Position numbers and translations under genes: made by a program. A model generated the notes under the pieces. The model worked only from the letters and a program-made list of their open reading frames with translations. It was not told where the DNA came from and searched no databases. Positions 52,900 through 63,427 of a stretch of DNA of 64,000 nucleotides are shown piece after piece. Source of the stretch: Phragmites australis. Lineage: Eukaryota > Streptophyta > Magnoliopsida > Poales > Poaceae. The stretch is taken from positions 10,237,501 through 10,301,500 of the forward strand of contig NC_084942.1 in assembly GCF_958298935.1 (NCBI RefSeq). Reading direction: 5' to 3'. The first letter of the stretch is position 1; each line of letters opens with the position of its first letter.

Positions 52900-53567
52900 T
52901 CGTGGTCGTGGTCGAAGTCGTGGTTGTGGTTGAGTCGCAGGATAGCACATCAGTAAAACAAGCATAACTCTCTCATACGAAATTCGTTTTAGGCAATCTT
53001 GGATATTTTGGAAAGCTTACAGTGAGCCCTTTCAAATGGATATAAGTTCGACTAAATATTCCTTATAGTGTAGTCAGAGTCAAAGGAATAAGGTGTTACG
53101 CCACCGTTTTGGACCTAGTTGGGTCTTGTAATTGTGTTGGGGTCGAAGTCCAGGTTGTGCACGCCTCTTTCCATGGTTGCACAACCCTAGGTCGACCTCC
53201 TCACGTCCCCCCTATATATACACAGTAGCCATCGTAGTTTAGGCTCGGGTTTTGCTTAGATTATTCTGTTTTATACAGGTTCACCACTTGTTCGGTTTGT
53301 GGAACCCTAACTCGAGTACTTCATTGGTAGTTAGCAATATTCAGATTGCATCTACCTATTCTTACTTGTGTTCTCGATTCGCTTGTAGGAAAAACCTTTT
53401 TGGCGAGGTCAATCATGTCTTGGCATGGTTGATAACCACGGAGTAGTGGTGTAGTGGTTGCAAGGGTTCTCGATCTGTTCTGTTTGGAGCCTTTGGATCA
53501 TCAACGTCGAAACTCCACCAATCGACTTATCATATTACCTTTTAGAAGATCGGGCAAACACGCATCA
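52641..53567 (+). repeat. 3' LTR of the CRM-like element
   Basis: 927 bp, TGATGAGCCCATAAATCC...CACGCATCA. It encodes the last ~86 residues of the pol frame at its start, and has a TATA-like CCTATATATACACAG at 53,210-53,225. AAATG follows at 53,568. Confidence 0.93.
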
Positions 53568-53572
53568 AAATG

Positions 53573-53780
53573 TTTCATCAAAGTCAATGCTGGATTGTTG
53601 AGAAAAACCACAAAGAACTCAACGGGCTTTGTACCGCTCAAGAGTGTCGTCCGACTTCAGTTTGTGGTGGAAGATCCACTTGCCAGTGAGAAGATTTGTG
53701 CCATGAGGACATGGCACAAGATCCCAAGTGGGATTAGCAAGTAGAGCACGGTACTCCCCAAGCACGGTACAACCGGTGTT
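53573..53780 (-). pseudogene. Ty1/Copia RT, N-terminal remnant
   Basis: The minus strand reads TWDLVPCPHGTN, GKWIFHHKLKSD and KARWVLRGFSQQ-like blocks, the start of Copia RT. It joins SIDFDETFSLVIKPTTIH of the main part once the CRM-like element (44,019-53,567) and one AAATG are removed. The remnant ends near 53,780, where similarity is lost. Confidence 0.8.
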
Positions 53781-54009
53781 GTCTGTGATGGATGAGTAGG
53801 GGGAACAAGCTGAGAGGTTTTCCTTCTAATAGGTCCGCTTCTCCAATGTCACTAAAAGGCGCTTGGCAACTCTTTCCCCTAGAGTTACCCTAGATTTAAT
53901 TATTGATCCATCGAGGAAGTGTGAAGGTCTATCGAGCCTAACATGTAGAATCTCTCCAGCCAAGGTTGTAATAAGGGCAGAAATGATTGAATAGAAAACA
54001 CTAAGAACT
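53781..54009. other. Unassigned short segment between two retroelements
   Basis: No coding frame or repeat structure recognised. It may be the degraded integrase spacer of the Copia element or its original flank. Confidence 0.4.
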
Positions 54010-54029
54010 CTGATCCTAAACCTTAGACA

Positions 54030-54423
54030 AGATGGGAATTCAGAGATCAGAGCTTAGGACAAGAGTCAAGCCTTTCCATGGCATAACTCCCAACTCATCA
54101 ACCATGTCTCTCAGATAGATCGAGCTGCCGGTCAATTTGGCACGCCTGACAACTTCCATATAGAAAAGCTGACCTTCGATGTCACATACTTTGAGATGGC
54201 GTACAATGTGATCCTAGGCCGCCCAATGCTGAGCAAGTTCATGGTAGTGGTACACTATGCCTACCAAACACTCAAGATCCTGGGTCCCAATAGGGCCATT
54301 ATAGTTAAAGGAGATCAACGCGCGGCGGTCAAATGCGACAAACAAAGCCTAGATATGGTTGAACACTTCAGTCGAGCGGCCACCACTCCTGAGGACGCAA
54401 ATTCTAAGCGTCAAAGGTACTAA
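54030..54423 (+). pseudogene. Protease C-terminal part of the third Tat element
   Basis: The frame reads IEKLTFDVTYFEMAYNVILG-like sequence, then GRPMLSKFMVVVHYAYQTLK, ILGPNRAIIVKGDQRAAVKC and DKQSLDMVEHFSRAATTPED. It is the AYxxILGRP block that follows the protease in Tat gag-pol. The active-site part lies beyond the truncation. Confidence 0.8.
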
Positions 54424-54569
54424 GGTGTCGTCGAGGCCAAAGATTGCAGGCTCATAAGTCTTGCTGGCACTTCTAAATCCGACGACGCTAAAGGAAAGAC
54501 CAACAACGATGCCAGCAACAAAAAGGCCAATGGTTGCATCAAGGCAGTGTCCCTCGACCCGTTTGAACC

Positions 54570-56480
54570 ATCCAAGACAGTTAAGGTTGGGGCTAATCTT
54601 GACGCCAAATAGGAACTCGAGCTCATCACCTTCCTCCAGGCAAACCAAGACGTGTTTGCATGGCAACCGTCCAATATGCCTAGGATCCCCAGGGAGGTGA
54701 TCGAGCATCGACTAGCTATTAAACCTGACGCCAAACCTGTGGTGCAGAAGCAGTGAAGATTTGCAGAAGATAGGAAGTGGGCCATCTAGTAGGAGATTGA
54801 TAAGCTCCTAAAGGCAGGCTTCATTCGAGAAGTACGTCATCCTACTTGGCTCGCAAATCCCGTCCGTAAAGAAAGCCAATGGCAGATGGAGAATATGCAT
54901 CGACTTCACCGACCTCAACAAGGCGTGTCCCAAGGATCCTTTTCCTCTCTCGTGCATCGACCAAATCGTCGACTCTACGGCAGGCTGCGAGTTGCTATGA
55001 TTTCTAGATGCCTATTCAGGGTATCACCAAATTAGCATGGGATTAGAGGATGAGGAGAAAACAACTTTTACTACTCCTTTCGGTGTATTTCGCTATGTAA
55101 AGATGCCTTTCGGTTTATAAAAGGCTGGTGCTACGTATCAAAGGTGTATTCAAAATTGTCTACAACCCCAAATCAGGCACAATGTAGAAGCATACATCGA
55201 TGATATTGTAGTCAAATCAAAAATCAGAAACGCATTGGTTGACGATCTCAAGGAAACATTTGACAACCTCAGGTAGTATCGCATAATGCTCAACCCCAAA
55301 AATGCACGTTTGTTGTGCCGTCCGGCAAGCTTCTTGTCTTCCTGGTGTCAAGTCGCAGCATTGAGGCCAACCCATGCAAAATTGAGGCTCTTGACCAGAT
55401 GCGGTCACCTCGAACACTGAAGGAGGTCTAGAAATTGATGGGTTGCATTGCTGCTCTTAGTCGATTCATTTTCAGGATGGGCGAGTGAGGGATGCCTTTC
55501 TTCAAGCTGTTGAAGAAACAAGACCGATTCGAGTGGACAGAAGAAGCAGAGCGCGCCTTCCAGGACTTAAAAAGGTACTTATCGTCTCTACTAATCCTTA
55601 CATCGCCTAATGAAAAAGAGGAGCTATTTTTGTATATTGCAGCTACCCCACAAGTTGTAAGCACAGTACTTGTGATTAAACGGGAATGTCTCGAGAAAAA
55701 GGCCAAGGTCTAGAAACTTATTTACTATGCGAGCGAGGTTCTACACGATGCTAAGCTATGATACCCGCAAGTACAGAAGGTGATATATGCAGTCTTGATG
55801 TCTTCCCGGAAATTACGGCACTACTTTTAAGCACACAGGATCACCATCATGACGACGTACCCGCTGAAAGATGTAATATGCAATCGGGAAGCTACTGGAC
55901 AAATCATGCAATAGGCGGTAGAGCTAAATGAGTTCGATGTAAGCTACGCGCCATGCACAAGCGTGAAATCTGGAGTGTTAGCGGACTTCATCGCTGAATG
56001 GACAAGCATTGTAGAAACAAGGCCAAACATGGTCGAAGATCATTGGACGCTCTTCTTTGATGGATCGCTCATGCTCCAGGGCTCGGGGGTTGGCATTGTA
56101 CTCAAATCTCCAACGGGCGACGAACTCAGGTACGTTGTTCAATTAGACTTAAAGCTTCTAATAATGTTGCAGAATATGAAGGACTGGTAAACGGGCTCCG
56201 CATAACTGCATCGCTTGGAATTAAATGACTTCTTGTGAAAGGGGACTCATAGCTAGTCGTGAACCAAGTTCAGAAGGAGCACCAGTGCTTAGACTACAAC
56301 ATGGCGGCTTACTTACTCAAGGTACGAAAGCTCAAGCAAAAGTTTGAAGGGCTAGAAGTAATGCACATTAGAATGAGTGATAACTCTGGTTCGGATGAAC
56401 TTGCTAGACTCGCTTCTTCTTGAGCACCGATACCCATAGAGGTCTTCGTTGAGAAACTTGTTAAACCATCTGTCCTAACA
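54570..56480 (+). pseudogene. RT and RNase H of the third Tat element
   Basis: RT blocks: ELELITFLQANQDVFAWQPS, MPRIPREVIEHRLAIKPDAK, KKANGRWRICIDFTDLNKAC, SGYHQISMGLEDEEKTTFTT, FGVFRYVKMPFGL and VEAYIDDIVVKSKI (YIDD intact near 55,200). RNase H blocks: FFKLLKKQDRFEWTEEAERA, FQDLKRYLSSLLILTSPNEK, then the second domain VLADFIAEWTSIVETRPNM, WTLFFDGSLMLQGSGVGIVL and, across a shift, NVAEYEGLVNGLRITASLG. Stops include TAG for Gln/Trp, TGA for Arg and TAA for Gln/Lys (for example near 54,755, 54,790, 55,120, 55,275 and 56,420). Confidence 0.87.
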
Positions 56481-56549
56481 GTTCGGCGAATAGATGCTGC
56501 CCAACCAGACCAGCAGTCTGGCTAGGTCAGTGAGGCAGAACCTGCAGAC

Positions 56550-57800
56550 ATGAATGCTGCACTACTCGAACGCAACCCGACTTGGATGACTCAGTACCAA
56601 GCCTATCTCAAGGGTCGAGACATCCTTGATGATGATGCGTCTACAAAGAAAATTGCTCGTAAATCCAAGCTCTACGTTTTGGTAAATGACAAGCTCTACC
56701 GAAAAGGGAGTAACAGAATCTTGATGAAGGGCATCACTCAGGAAGAGGGTAGTAAAATATTGCTCGATATCCATTGAGGCATGTGTGGTAATCATGCGTC
56801 TTCTCGCACCTTGGTCGGAAAAGTTTTCCGCCAGAGATTCTATTGGCCGACAACCCTTCAGGATGCTCTAGAGCTGGTCAAAAAGTGCGAGAGCTGCATT
56901 GGAAGGCAGACCACTCGACCAGCCCAAGCTCTGTAAACAATTCCTCTTTATTGGCCTTTCTCTGTCTCGGGCTTGGATATCCTGGGACCATTCCTAAGGG
57001 CCCAAGATGGTTACAAGTTCCTATTTGTGGCTATTGACACATTCACCAAGTGGATAAAGGCCAAACCCGTAGGAAACATGACCACAAAAATGGCCAAGAA
57101 GTTCATGAGTAGCATAATTACTCGATTCGCCATTCCACATCGGATAACTACGGATAACGGTAGCCAGTTCAAAAGCGAGACCTTTATTGCTTTATGCGAA
57201 GAATTCGGTATCAAAACTTATACTGCCTCAGTAGATCACCGGCAGAGTAACGGTCCAGTTGAGCGTGCTAATGGTATAATCGTACAGGGCATCAAAACTT
57301 GGGTCTTCGATAGGCTAAAAGCCTACTCAAAACATTGGGTAAAAGAACTTCCCTTGGTACTATAGGCCGTTGGTACTTCGACCAATAGGGCCACCGGTGA
57401 AACCCCGTTCTTCTTGGTTTATGGAGCCGAAGCGGTGCTCCCGACTGAGTGCAGTTTGGATCACCTCGAGTGTAAAATTACTCCGAAAAAGGGCAGGAGC
57501 AATTACGAGCGGACGACATGAATTTACTCAAGGAGTACCGAGATCGAGCATCTATTCGAGTATCTAAGTATCAGTAGGAGTTGCGTAGATATCAAAGCTA
57601 GAGAATCCATCCCAGGAAACTCATTGTTGGGGACCTCATCCTACGAAAGGTACAGAAATAGGCCTAACACCACAAGTTATCTCCTAAGTGGGAAGGACCT
57701 TATATAGTAGTCGAAGTCACTCGACCTGGATCAGTACGACTATCTACTCCAAATGGCGAGATACTCGAGCACTCGTGGAACATCGACAAACTCTGAAAGT
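56550..57800 (+). pseudogene. Integrase of the third Tat element
   Basis: It begins TWMTQYQAYLKGRDILDDDA, YVLVNDKLYRKGSNRILMKG and, across a stop, the zinc-binding GMCGNHA...RQRFYWPTT...CESCIGRQT. The core reads MDILGPFLRAQDGYKFLFVA, IDTFTKWIKAKPVGNMTTKM, ITTDNGSQFKSETFIALCEE and DHRQSNGPVERANGIIVQGI. All of D, D and E are present here. The C-terminal end follows across stops: GATGETPFFLVYGAEAVLPT-like and KWEGPYIVVEVTRPGSVRL. A TGG-to-TAG stop near 57,363 is typical of the others. Confidence 0.87.
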
Positions 57801-58048
57801 TTTATTCATAGAAAAGGTAGGTTACAGGTAAGTCGATTACATTCAATTTGGTTAGCTACTCGATTACATAATCTTTTCTTTTTTTCCTCTAATGCATGTG
57901 GCTAGTGGAAAATTGGCAGAAAGGATCCGCCTAGCTCTTGCAAATAATGAAGATCCACAACCTCTAAAAGTTTAGAAGCGTATGGACCCTCATTCGCCCT
58001 TGAACAAGTCGAGGAACCTTTTATACTCCTCACTTGGGTGGCAGCTAA

Positions 58049-58546
58049 TCACTCCAGGAACCAGCCACCGACCAGCATAAGGATCAGAAAAAGTGGCCGA
58101 GGCGAAGACCCTGCTGGAGCTACTGACCGACGCCGGTGATGTCGAGTGGTTTCAACGTGGCGCGAAGGTGATCTGGTGGTTGTCGACGGAGAAGGCGACT
58201 GTGCCTCCTTAGCCGGCGATGACTTGGGGGCTCCACCACTGAAGACCTTGATGGCAGCTTGGTCGATGATCCGGTCGAGATCACCACCATCCTCATTCCT
58301 CTCCAGTGTGGAGTGTTGCGCTGTCTGTCCTAAAGCATAGGTCTTGGTGTAACAGCGAATGCGCTGAGTGAGGGGACAGCAACGATCTATGGTGGGTGTT
58401 TCTTCCCTCTCCTTCTTAGGCCCACCACTCGAGTCCTCGTCATCAGAGTAAGTGATGATGATGACCTCAGGAAGTACCATGGCAAGAGGCCTAGGGGATA
58501 GGACTTCTGGGATTGGCTCAAGAGGCGGAGATGGTGTAGAGGCCAT
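58049..58546 (-). CDS. Antisense ORF of the third Tat element, short acidic/Pro-rich protein
   Basis: On the minus strand the ATG at 58,546 (MASTPSPPLEPIPEVLSPRP) opens a 165-codon frame: IITYSDDEDSSGGPKKERE, CCPLTQRIRCYTKTYALGQT and SPSPSTTTRSPSRHVETTRH. A longer in-frame ATG lies at 58,609, but the TATA box (58,626-58,635) sits too close to it, so I chose 58,546. No domain recognised; it is Ser/Pro/Asp-rich and could be a disordered nuclear protein. It is open without stops while pol beside it is full of them, which makes it noteworthy. It may be the last exon of the larger antisense gene or an independent one. Confidence 0.5.
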   Translation of the reverse strand: MASTPSPPLEPIPEVLSPRPLAMVLPEVIIITYSDDEDSSGGPKKEREETPTIDRCCPLTQRIRCYTKTYALGQTAQHSTLERNEDGGDLDRIIDQAAIKVFSGGAPKSSPAKEAQSPSPSTTTRSPSRHVETTRHHRRRSVAPAGSSPRPLFLILMLVGGWFLE

Positions 58547-58625
58547 GGCTTCAAGCTCTACGAGTCCTAGCAGACAATGGGTAAAGAAAACAAAGAAGAC
58601 GTCGGACAAACGGCTTCGAGTCCCC

Positions 58626-58635
58626 TCTATTTATA
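58626..58635 (-). promoter_or_regulatory. TATA box upstream of the short antisense ORF
   Basis: The minus strand reads CCACTATAAATAGAGGGGAC, a near-ideal plant TATA box (TATAAATA), about 80 bp upstream of the ATG at 58,546. In a plant promoter, transcription would start about 30 bp downstream of the box. Confidence 0.65.
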
Positions 58636-58926
58636 GTGGGGGAAACGGGTCGTACTGTGTAAACATAGCCGTCAAGATCCGAAACAATGGCATTACCTCA
58701 GGCGCGTAGCGCGTTCGGTGGAAGTCAAGAACATCATGATGGTGTTATGGTTTGTCTCATCTCTGCAAAGAGGGATGGGCGGCCATTACAACGTGTCAAA
58801 TTAAGGTTGCGGTGAAAACGAGCACAAATGGGAGTGGGGTCTTTTAATGCCCACCTACCCAATGGTTCAAGTTTAATCGATAACCACATTGCTGTTAAAA
58901 CCATAACACTCGGGGGCTTGCATTCT

Positions 58927-59040
58927 CGAGTACTCAGTCGAGAACGAGTTTTACTCTTCGCCCAACTCCGTCATCGAGTACATAGTCGAGAACGAGCTTT
59001 ACTCTTCGTCCGACTCCGTCATCGAGTACATAGTCGAGAG
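58927..59040. repeat. 48-bp tandem repeat, 2.4 copies
   Basis: CGAGTAC(T/A)(C/T)AGTCGAGAACGAG starts at 58,927 and 58,975, with a partial copy at 59,023. The units share TTTACTCTTCG(C/T)CC. It lies between the two antisense ORFs, upstream of the short one. Confidence 0.9.
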
Positions 59041-59650
59041 CTATAACACTACTCTCCGATTAATGGTATAGGTATGTCCTTTTCTACTCTCCGGTCGAGT
59101 AATTTCTTCCTTAACCATCGAGTTCAGATCACGTTAAATAGAACCAATGGAGGAATGTGTTGGGTCGATGAAGGAAAACTATACCTTAGGAGGCATAACG
59201 CCATAGAGATTGTCAAACATCTCACGTCTAACAGCTAAAAGGGTTATGAAGACCTAGTCTGCCTCGTGTGTGCTCTCTATCGAGTTCATGTTTGTATGCT
59301 GATCGAATGCGCAAATTGATAAAAGTTTGCAAAAAAATTGATATGCTTTTTCTTTTTCTAGTTCTGTATTAGTATTTTCCTCATTATTACGGTCTTCTCG
59401 ATATTCAAGGGCCGCACATCTAATGGCTTATCTAGTTAAGATTTCAGGTGTTGACAGATGCGTAATCGTATGGTCTTGAGAATGATGACAACAACATGTA
59501 CCTATCAGTTATTGCATCTACTTATGTAATCCTATTTCATCGACAAGGAAATAGCAGACAAAAGCATAATAGACTGGCAAAATATAGTATTGTTGCGGGC
59601 ATTCTCAGATCATAAAATATGTCTTAAAAGTGTCAGAGCTGAATGGATTA

Positions 59651-62480
59651 TCAGTCCGAGGGACTCCCCTTACTATCATCACTAGGCAGACTAAGCTTTA
59701 ACGACGCGACAAAGGCTAGAACCACCAGCTGAACTCTTTCAACAAGTTTTGCGGCCTCCTCGCTAATACAGTTGAACCGAACTATCACCAATGAGGTATC
59801 CAGCGTGGGATTGTAACTCTTGAGGATACTTAGCAATGTGGCGGCGCTTGTATAGGCTGCTTGCAACATAAGGTCGAGTGTCTGCTCCTTCAGCTCTTGA
59901 AGAGCAAGGACAGTAGCATCCCTTTGAGCGATGCCAGCATCTCGTTCAGTAATCATGGTCTTCTTTTCAGCTCGCGTGATGTTCACTTGATTCCTGAGTT
60001 TCTCCCGATACTTGGCGTCATCATTAATTTTCTTAATTGCATTAGAAAGAAGTTTTTTCTTGTTGTTACAAGAGGACTCAAGGCCTAAAAAGAAGGTAAA
60101 TCAGAAAGTAATTTTTGTTAGTCACCCAATAATTGAATCACGCACTTGTGATCGGGGACAGACTTACGTTCAATTTTCTCCCTCTTGGCTTTGAGCTTCT
60201 TGTGGTAGTTGGCCTTGACAGCAGTTACCTGAGCACCTGTAACCTAGAGAAGAACCTTTATCGCTACCCACGGGTCATTGGTTGGGAACGATATTGAAGT
60301 TTCATTTCCCTTGAGTTGCGGGTCTTCTTCGGGCGCTCTCGAGACAGGATCTCTAGTCTGAGGAATTGGAGTTGAGGCTGAGTCAACCGGGGAAGTCAGT
60401 CTCAGATGACTGGTCGAGACGCTGGCAGCCTAGGCTTTTTCCTCAGTTGATAGTCTGCAATCAACAGAATAAGGGAAGGAGAAGAGAAAAAACTGTCAGT
60501 CGAGATAGGATCCAGTTCAAACCTCTTTGAAATTGGGAAGTGCAAAATGATGCTTGACTTTGGCCTTTCCTTCTTCGTTCTTGGACCGGCAAGCGGAGCC
60601 GGTGGAGGAGTTACACATGGACCAGGCAAAGCCAAGGCATCTGTAGCCTGCAAAGAACCAGAGATAAAAATTTATTATCGAGTGGAAGTATGACCAACTA
60701 AAGAGCAAATTCAACTGAAATTATTTGTCTGGTCAAGTCATCAGGCAAGACGGTCCCTCGAGTTTGTGATTGTGAGGACGCGCTAGACGTCCCCTAAAAA
60801 AGTCACCCATGCAAATTCGTCATTAGTAGAATGACTGAGAGAAAATCGATAACTTGAGAAGAGTTATCTTTCCGGCCGAGTCGTTGAGTGTTGCGGTTGC
60901 TCGAGGAGGTGATTGGGCAGTTACGCTCGTTGTTCCCTAACAAAAGGCCACTCATCCAAACCGAACGTATTCAAGTATCCACTTGATAATTTGAAAGGAA
61001 ATAAGAAGATAATAAGAACTTTGATTTCAATACCCGTGGGCTCCTTTGCTTGCACTTGAGAGGGCTCGGATCAAGCAACAGGTGAGAACATGAGGACAAT
61101 CTCTTCGATCGAAGAGACCCCTCGGCCTCCTCATTGGTTGATCCTTTCCCCTTGTCAACAACATCAGCACAAGAAGTGTCATCGAGATCAAAGACCTCGC
61201 TCGAAAGGATGTGCTCTTGGCGGAAGACTGGATCATGCAGTCATACAGACAAGTCAGATCAAATAGACAATAACCAGTCCTACTTTTCCATTAAGAAAAT
61301 CCTTACATATGGTCAAGGATTCGCTAAGGAAGAAGGTACAATGCCACATTTCGGTGCCTCGGAAGACAAGAGCTTGTTTAACCGGACAGTGACATCTTGT
61401 GCAGGCAGGTCTAAAAAAGAGAAGAAAGGTTATTCGACAAAACTAGAAGGTCATAGCAAAAAGAAAAGGGCAAAATGCTAACTGAGCCTTACATCCGACC
61501 GCATCCCTGGAAGTATCCTCATCCCCATTGTATTCCCAAGCCAGGGGGATCCGCGCCTTCAAGGAGCTCAATCTCTTGCTAATAAAATCTCTGGCCACAT
61601 GCCACCTGGTTAGGCCAAATTTCCTCAGCATGCCAATCTTGTTGGTGTAGTAGGTGGGGTGGTCGGACTCTCGATGCTCTTGTGTCCAAGATAGATTTTG
61701 GACAGGGAAAATGCCTCTATACACTAAAGGAAAACCAATTAGGTTGGGATTGGAGACGTAAAACCAAAGTTTTTTTTTCAATCCTTCGACTAGGAGGAGG
61801 TTAGGGGAACCAAGATATAGGAATTTTTCATTCCATTCCTCAATTAGAAACCACACCCCCCGGCACATTTATTCTCTGTAATTCTCTTCAGTTTATAAAA
61901 GTACTGAAAAAGATTTAAACTTAGCTCGATGCCAAGGAAAGCCTCACACAGATGGACAAAAACACTTAGCATGGTGACAGAGTTGGGGTTCAGGTGGTGA
62001 AGTTCAATTTGATATCGATCGAGCATATTGAGAAGAAATTTGAAAGGAGGGATGTTAAATCCTCAACGGAAGAAAGACTCGAAAACTACAAACTCATGCT
62101 CGATCATGCAGGAAGGGAATCTCTCACCAGATGCTGTCCTCCATTCAACCAGGTTGTGCGGCGGCACCACTCCTTCCGCTTCAAGTTCTGCCAATCGAGA
62201 CACTTGCATCGCCAAGAGTGTTTAGGCCTCAATCATGAATTGCACTTCATCGTACCGATCGGGCGAGGCACCGGCGGCTACTGCATCTGACTGCTTCTCT
62301 GGTGAATAGGAAGTCGGGATCTTCGAAGAAGAATTGGGATCTATGGATCTAAATTTCTTTTGGCGGTGGTTCGTGCTGGGGCTGAGAAAGCCGAGGGGCT
62401 TGTGCAGGAAGACTGGTGGCAATGACGAGAAATGACCACTACAAGTCCGGGTCATACGGGTAAATAACCAAAAAGTTATC
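59651..62480 (-). pseudogene. Antisense multi-exon ORF of the third Tat element (PF04195-like)
   Basis: Exon-like blocks on the minus strand: around 62,480-62,230 KPLGFLSPSTNHRQKKFRSI and SPEKQSDAVAAGASPDRYDE; 62,100-61,844 HEFVVFESFF and LLNMLDRYQIELHHLNPNSV, TMLSVFVHLCEAFLGIELSL and NLFQYFYKLKRI; 61,868-61,443 GVWFLIEEWNEKFLYLGSPN, KKLWFYVSNPNLIGFPLVYR and WHVARDFISKRLSSLKARIP; and 59,986-59,651, a coiled coil (EKKTMITERDAGIAQRDATV). IELHHLNPNS...LCEAFLGIE is the signature I associate with the putative gypsy-type transposon domain PF04195. The layout mirrors the antisense ORF of the Tat element at 5,024-7,529. Stops and probable introns break the frame; exon limits are approximate. Function unknown. 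Confidence 0.6.
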
Positions 62481-62848
62481 GTCTCTTCGACCACTCCCAT
62501 CTTTACAATGCTTCGACTGGTGTGAAAAGAGGAAAGATGACGATGTGCGAATCTCTGCACGCCCTTGTGCCCACATTAAATGCGCTTATACCTGCTGTTT
62601 CAAATTCTGAAAGTTTTTTAACTCTACTCAGAGTTGGGTGTCGATCAGTTGAGTTCTTTAATCTTTTTCTTCAAGTCTCGAGTGCGGTTAGCCGTAAGGC
62701 GCTCAACCCGACTGAGCTTCCACTCGATACTCGAGTAAGGATCCGTCCATACTCAATTCTTTCGACTATAAGCCTGATCCACTTTATTCGACCAAGCTTA
62801 AACTTAGTGGTACTCGAGTGGGCACTTATGGAAACCTCTCCTCCTGGG

Positions 62849-63427
62849 TAAAGTTAGGGGGGTACTGTCGAATATCTAACTATAGGGTATATACGCATAA
62901 GGAATATATCATACATAGACAGGGTATGTACAACACATATTGGCAGCTCCAGATATCACAGAACCGATCAGTGGTACCTGATACACCTGGAATCAAGGAA
63001 GTACATACTAGGAAGGTCTAGATTGGTTACTCAACTCGGAACAGTTAGTATTCAAAACAGATCTATCTACTTGGATGTCAAGGAAGATAACTCCCTATCG
63101 ACTACGGTTGGATAGGAGTCGGTACCTCACCCCTATATAAGGTGGAAAGGCTAGGGGATGGGAAGAAGAGAAAGAGAGAGAGGCAAGCATCAAGACTCCA
63201 ATAGAGGAGCTACTCAGCAACTTTATCCTTAGCTTAGATTATATCTGATCTACTCCTTGTAATAGTCTTAGCCATACTGCTTGTACTCGAGATCATCAAT
63301 ATACAGCAGCAACACCCCCACAGGATATAGGGTATTACTCCAATCGGAGGCCTAAACCTGTATACATCATGTGTCTTGTCTCGTGATTAATCCCTGCACT
63401 TGAAGGTGCCCAGTCAATTTACGGACA
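62849..63427 (+). repeat. Polypurine tract and 3' LTR of the third Tat element
   Basis: The tract GGTAAAGTTAGGGGGG lies at about 62,847-62,862, three bases before the LTR. The LTR runs from TGTCGAATATCTAAC (62,866) to TTTACGGACA (63,427), about 562 bp, with TGTC/GACA ends. It has a TATA-like CCCTATATAAGGTGG at 63,130-63,144. The LTR edges are supported on the left by the tract and on the right only by the GACA end. Confidence 0.75.

Larger units (their letters stand above)
44019..53567 (+). mobile_element. CRM-like Ty3/Gypsy retrotransposon with both LTRs
   Basis: AAATG (44,014-44,018) precedes TGATGAGCCC at 44,019; CGCATCA ends at 53,567 and is followed by AAATG (53,568-53,572). The 5-bp duplication confirms the boundaries. 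Order: 5' LTR, PBS, leader with minisatellite and GA tracts, gag, PR, RT/RNase H, IN and 3' LTR. It is split in gag by a Tat-type solo LTR. The two LTRs differ by many substitutions and indels (an 18-bp and a ~36-bp gap), so the insertion is not young. Stops throughout pol make it inactive. It disrupts a Copia RT pseudogene. Confidence 0.93.
54010..63427 (+). mobile_element. Tat-lineage Gypsy element with antisense ORFs, left end truncated
   Basis: Plus-strand order: PR C-terminus, RT, RNase H (two domains), IN, minus-strand antisense ORFs, polypurine tract and 3' LTR (62,866-63,427). The 5' LTR, gag and the start of PR are missing; the left end is near 54,010. The antisense ORFs resemble those of the element at 4,235-16,260 in position and N-terminal pattern. 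Nearly all stops in pol look like C-to-T/G-to-A changes. No target duplication can be tested on the left. Confidence 0.87.
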
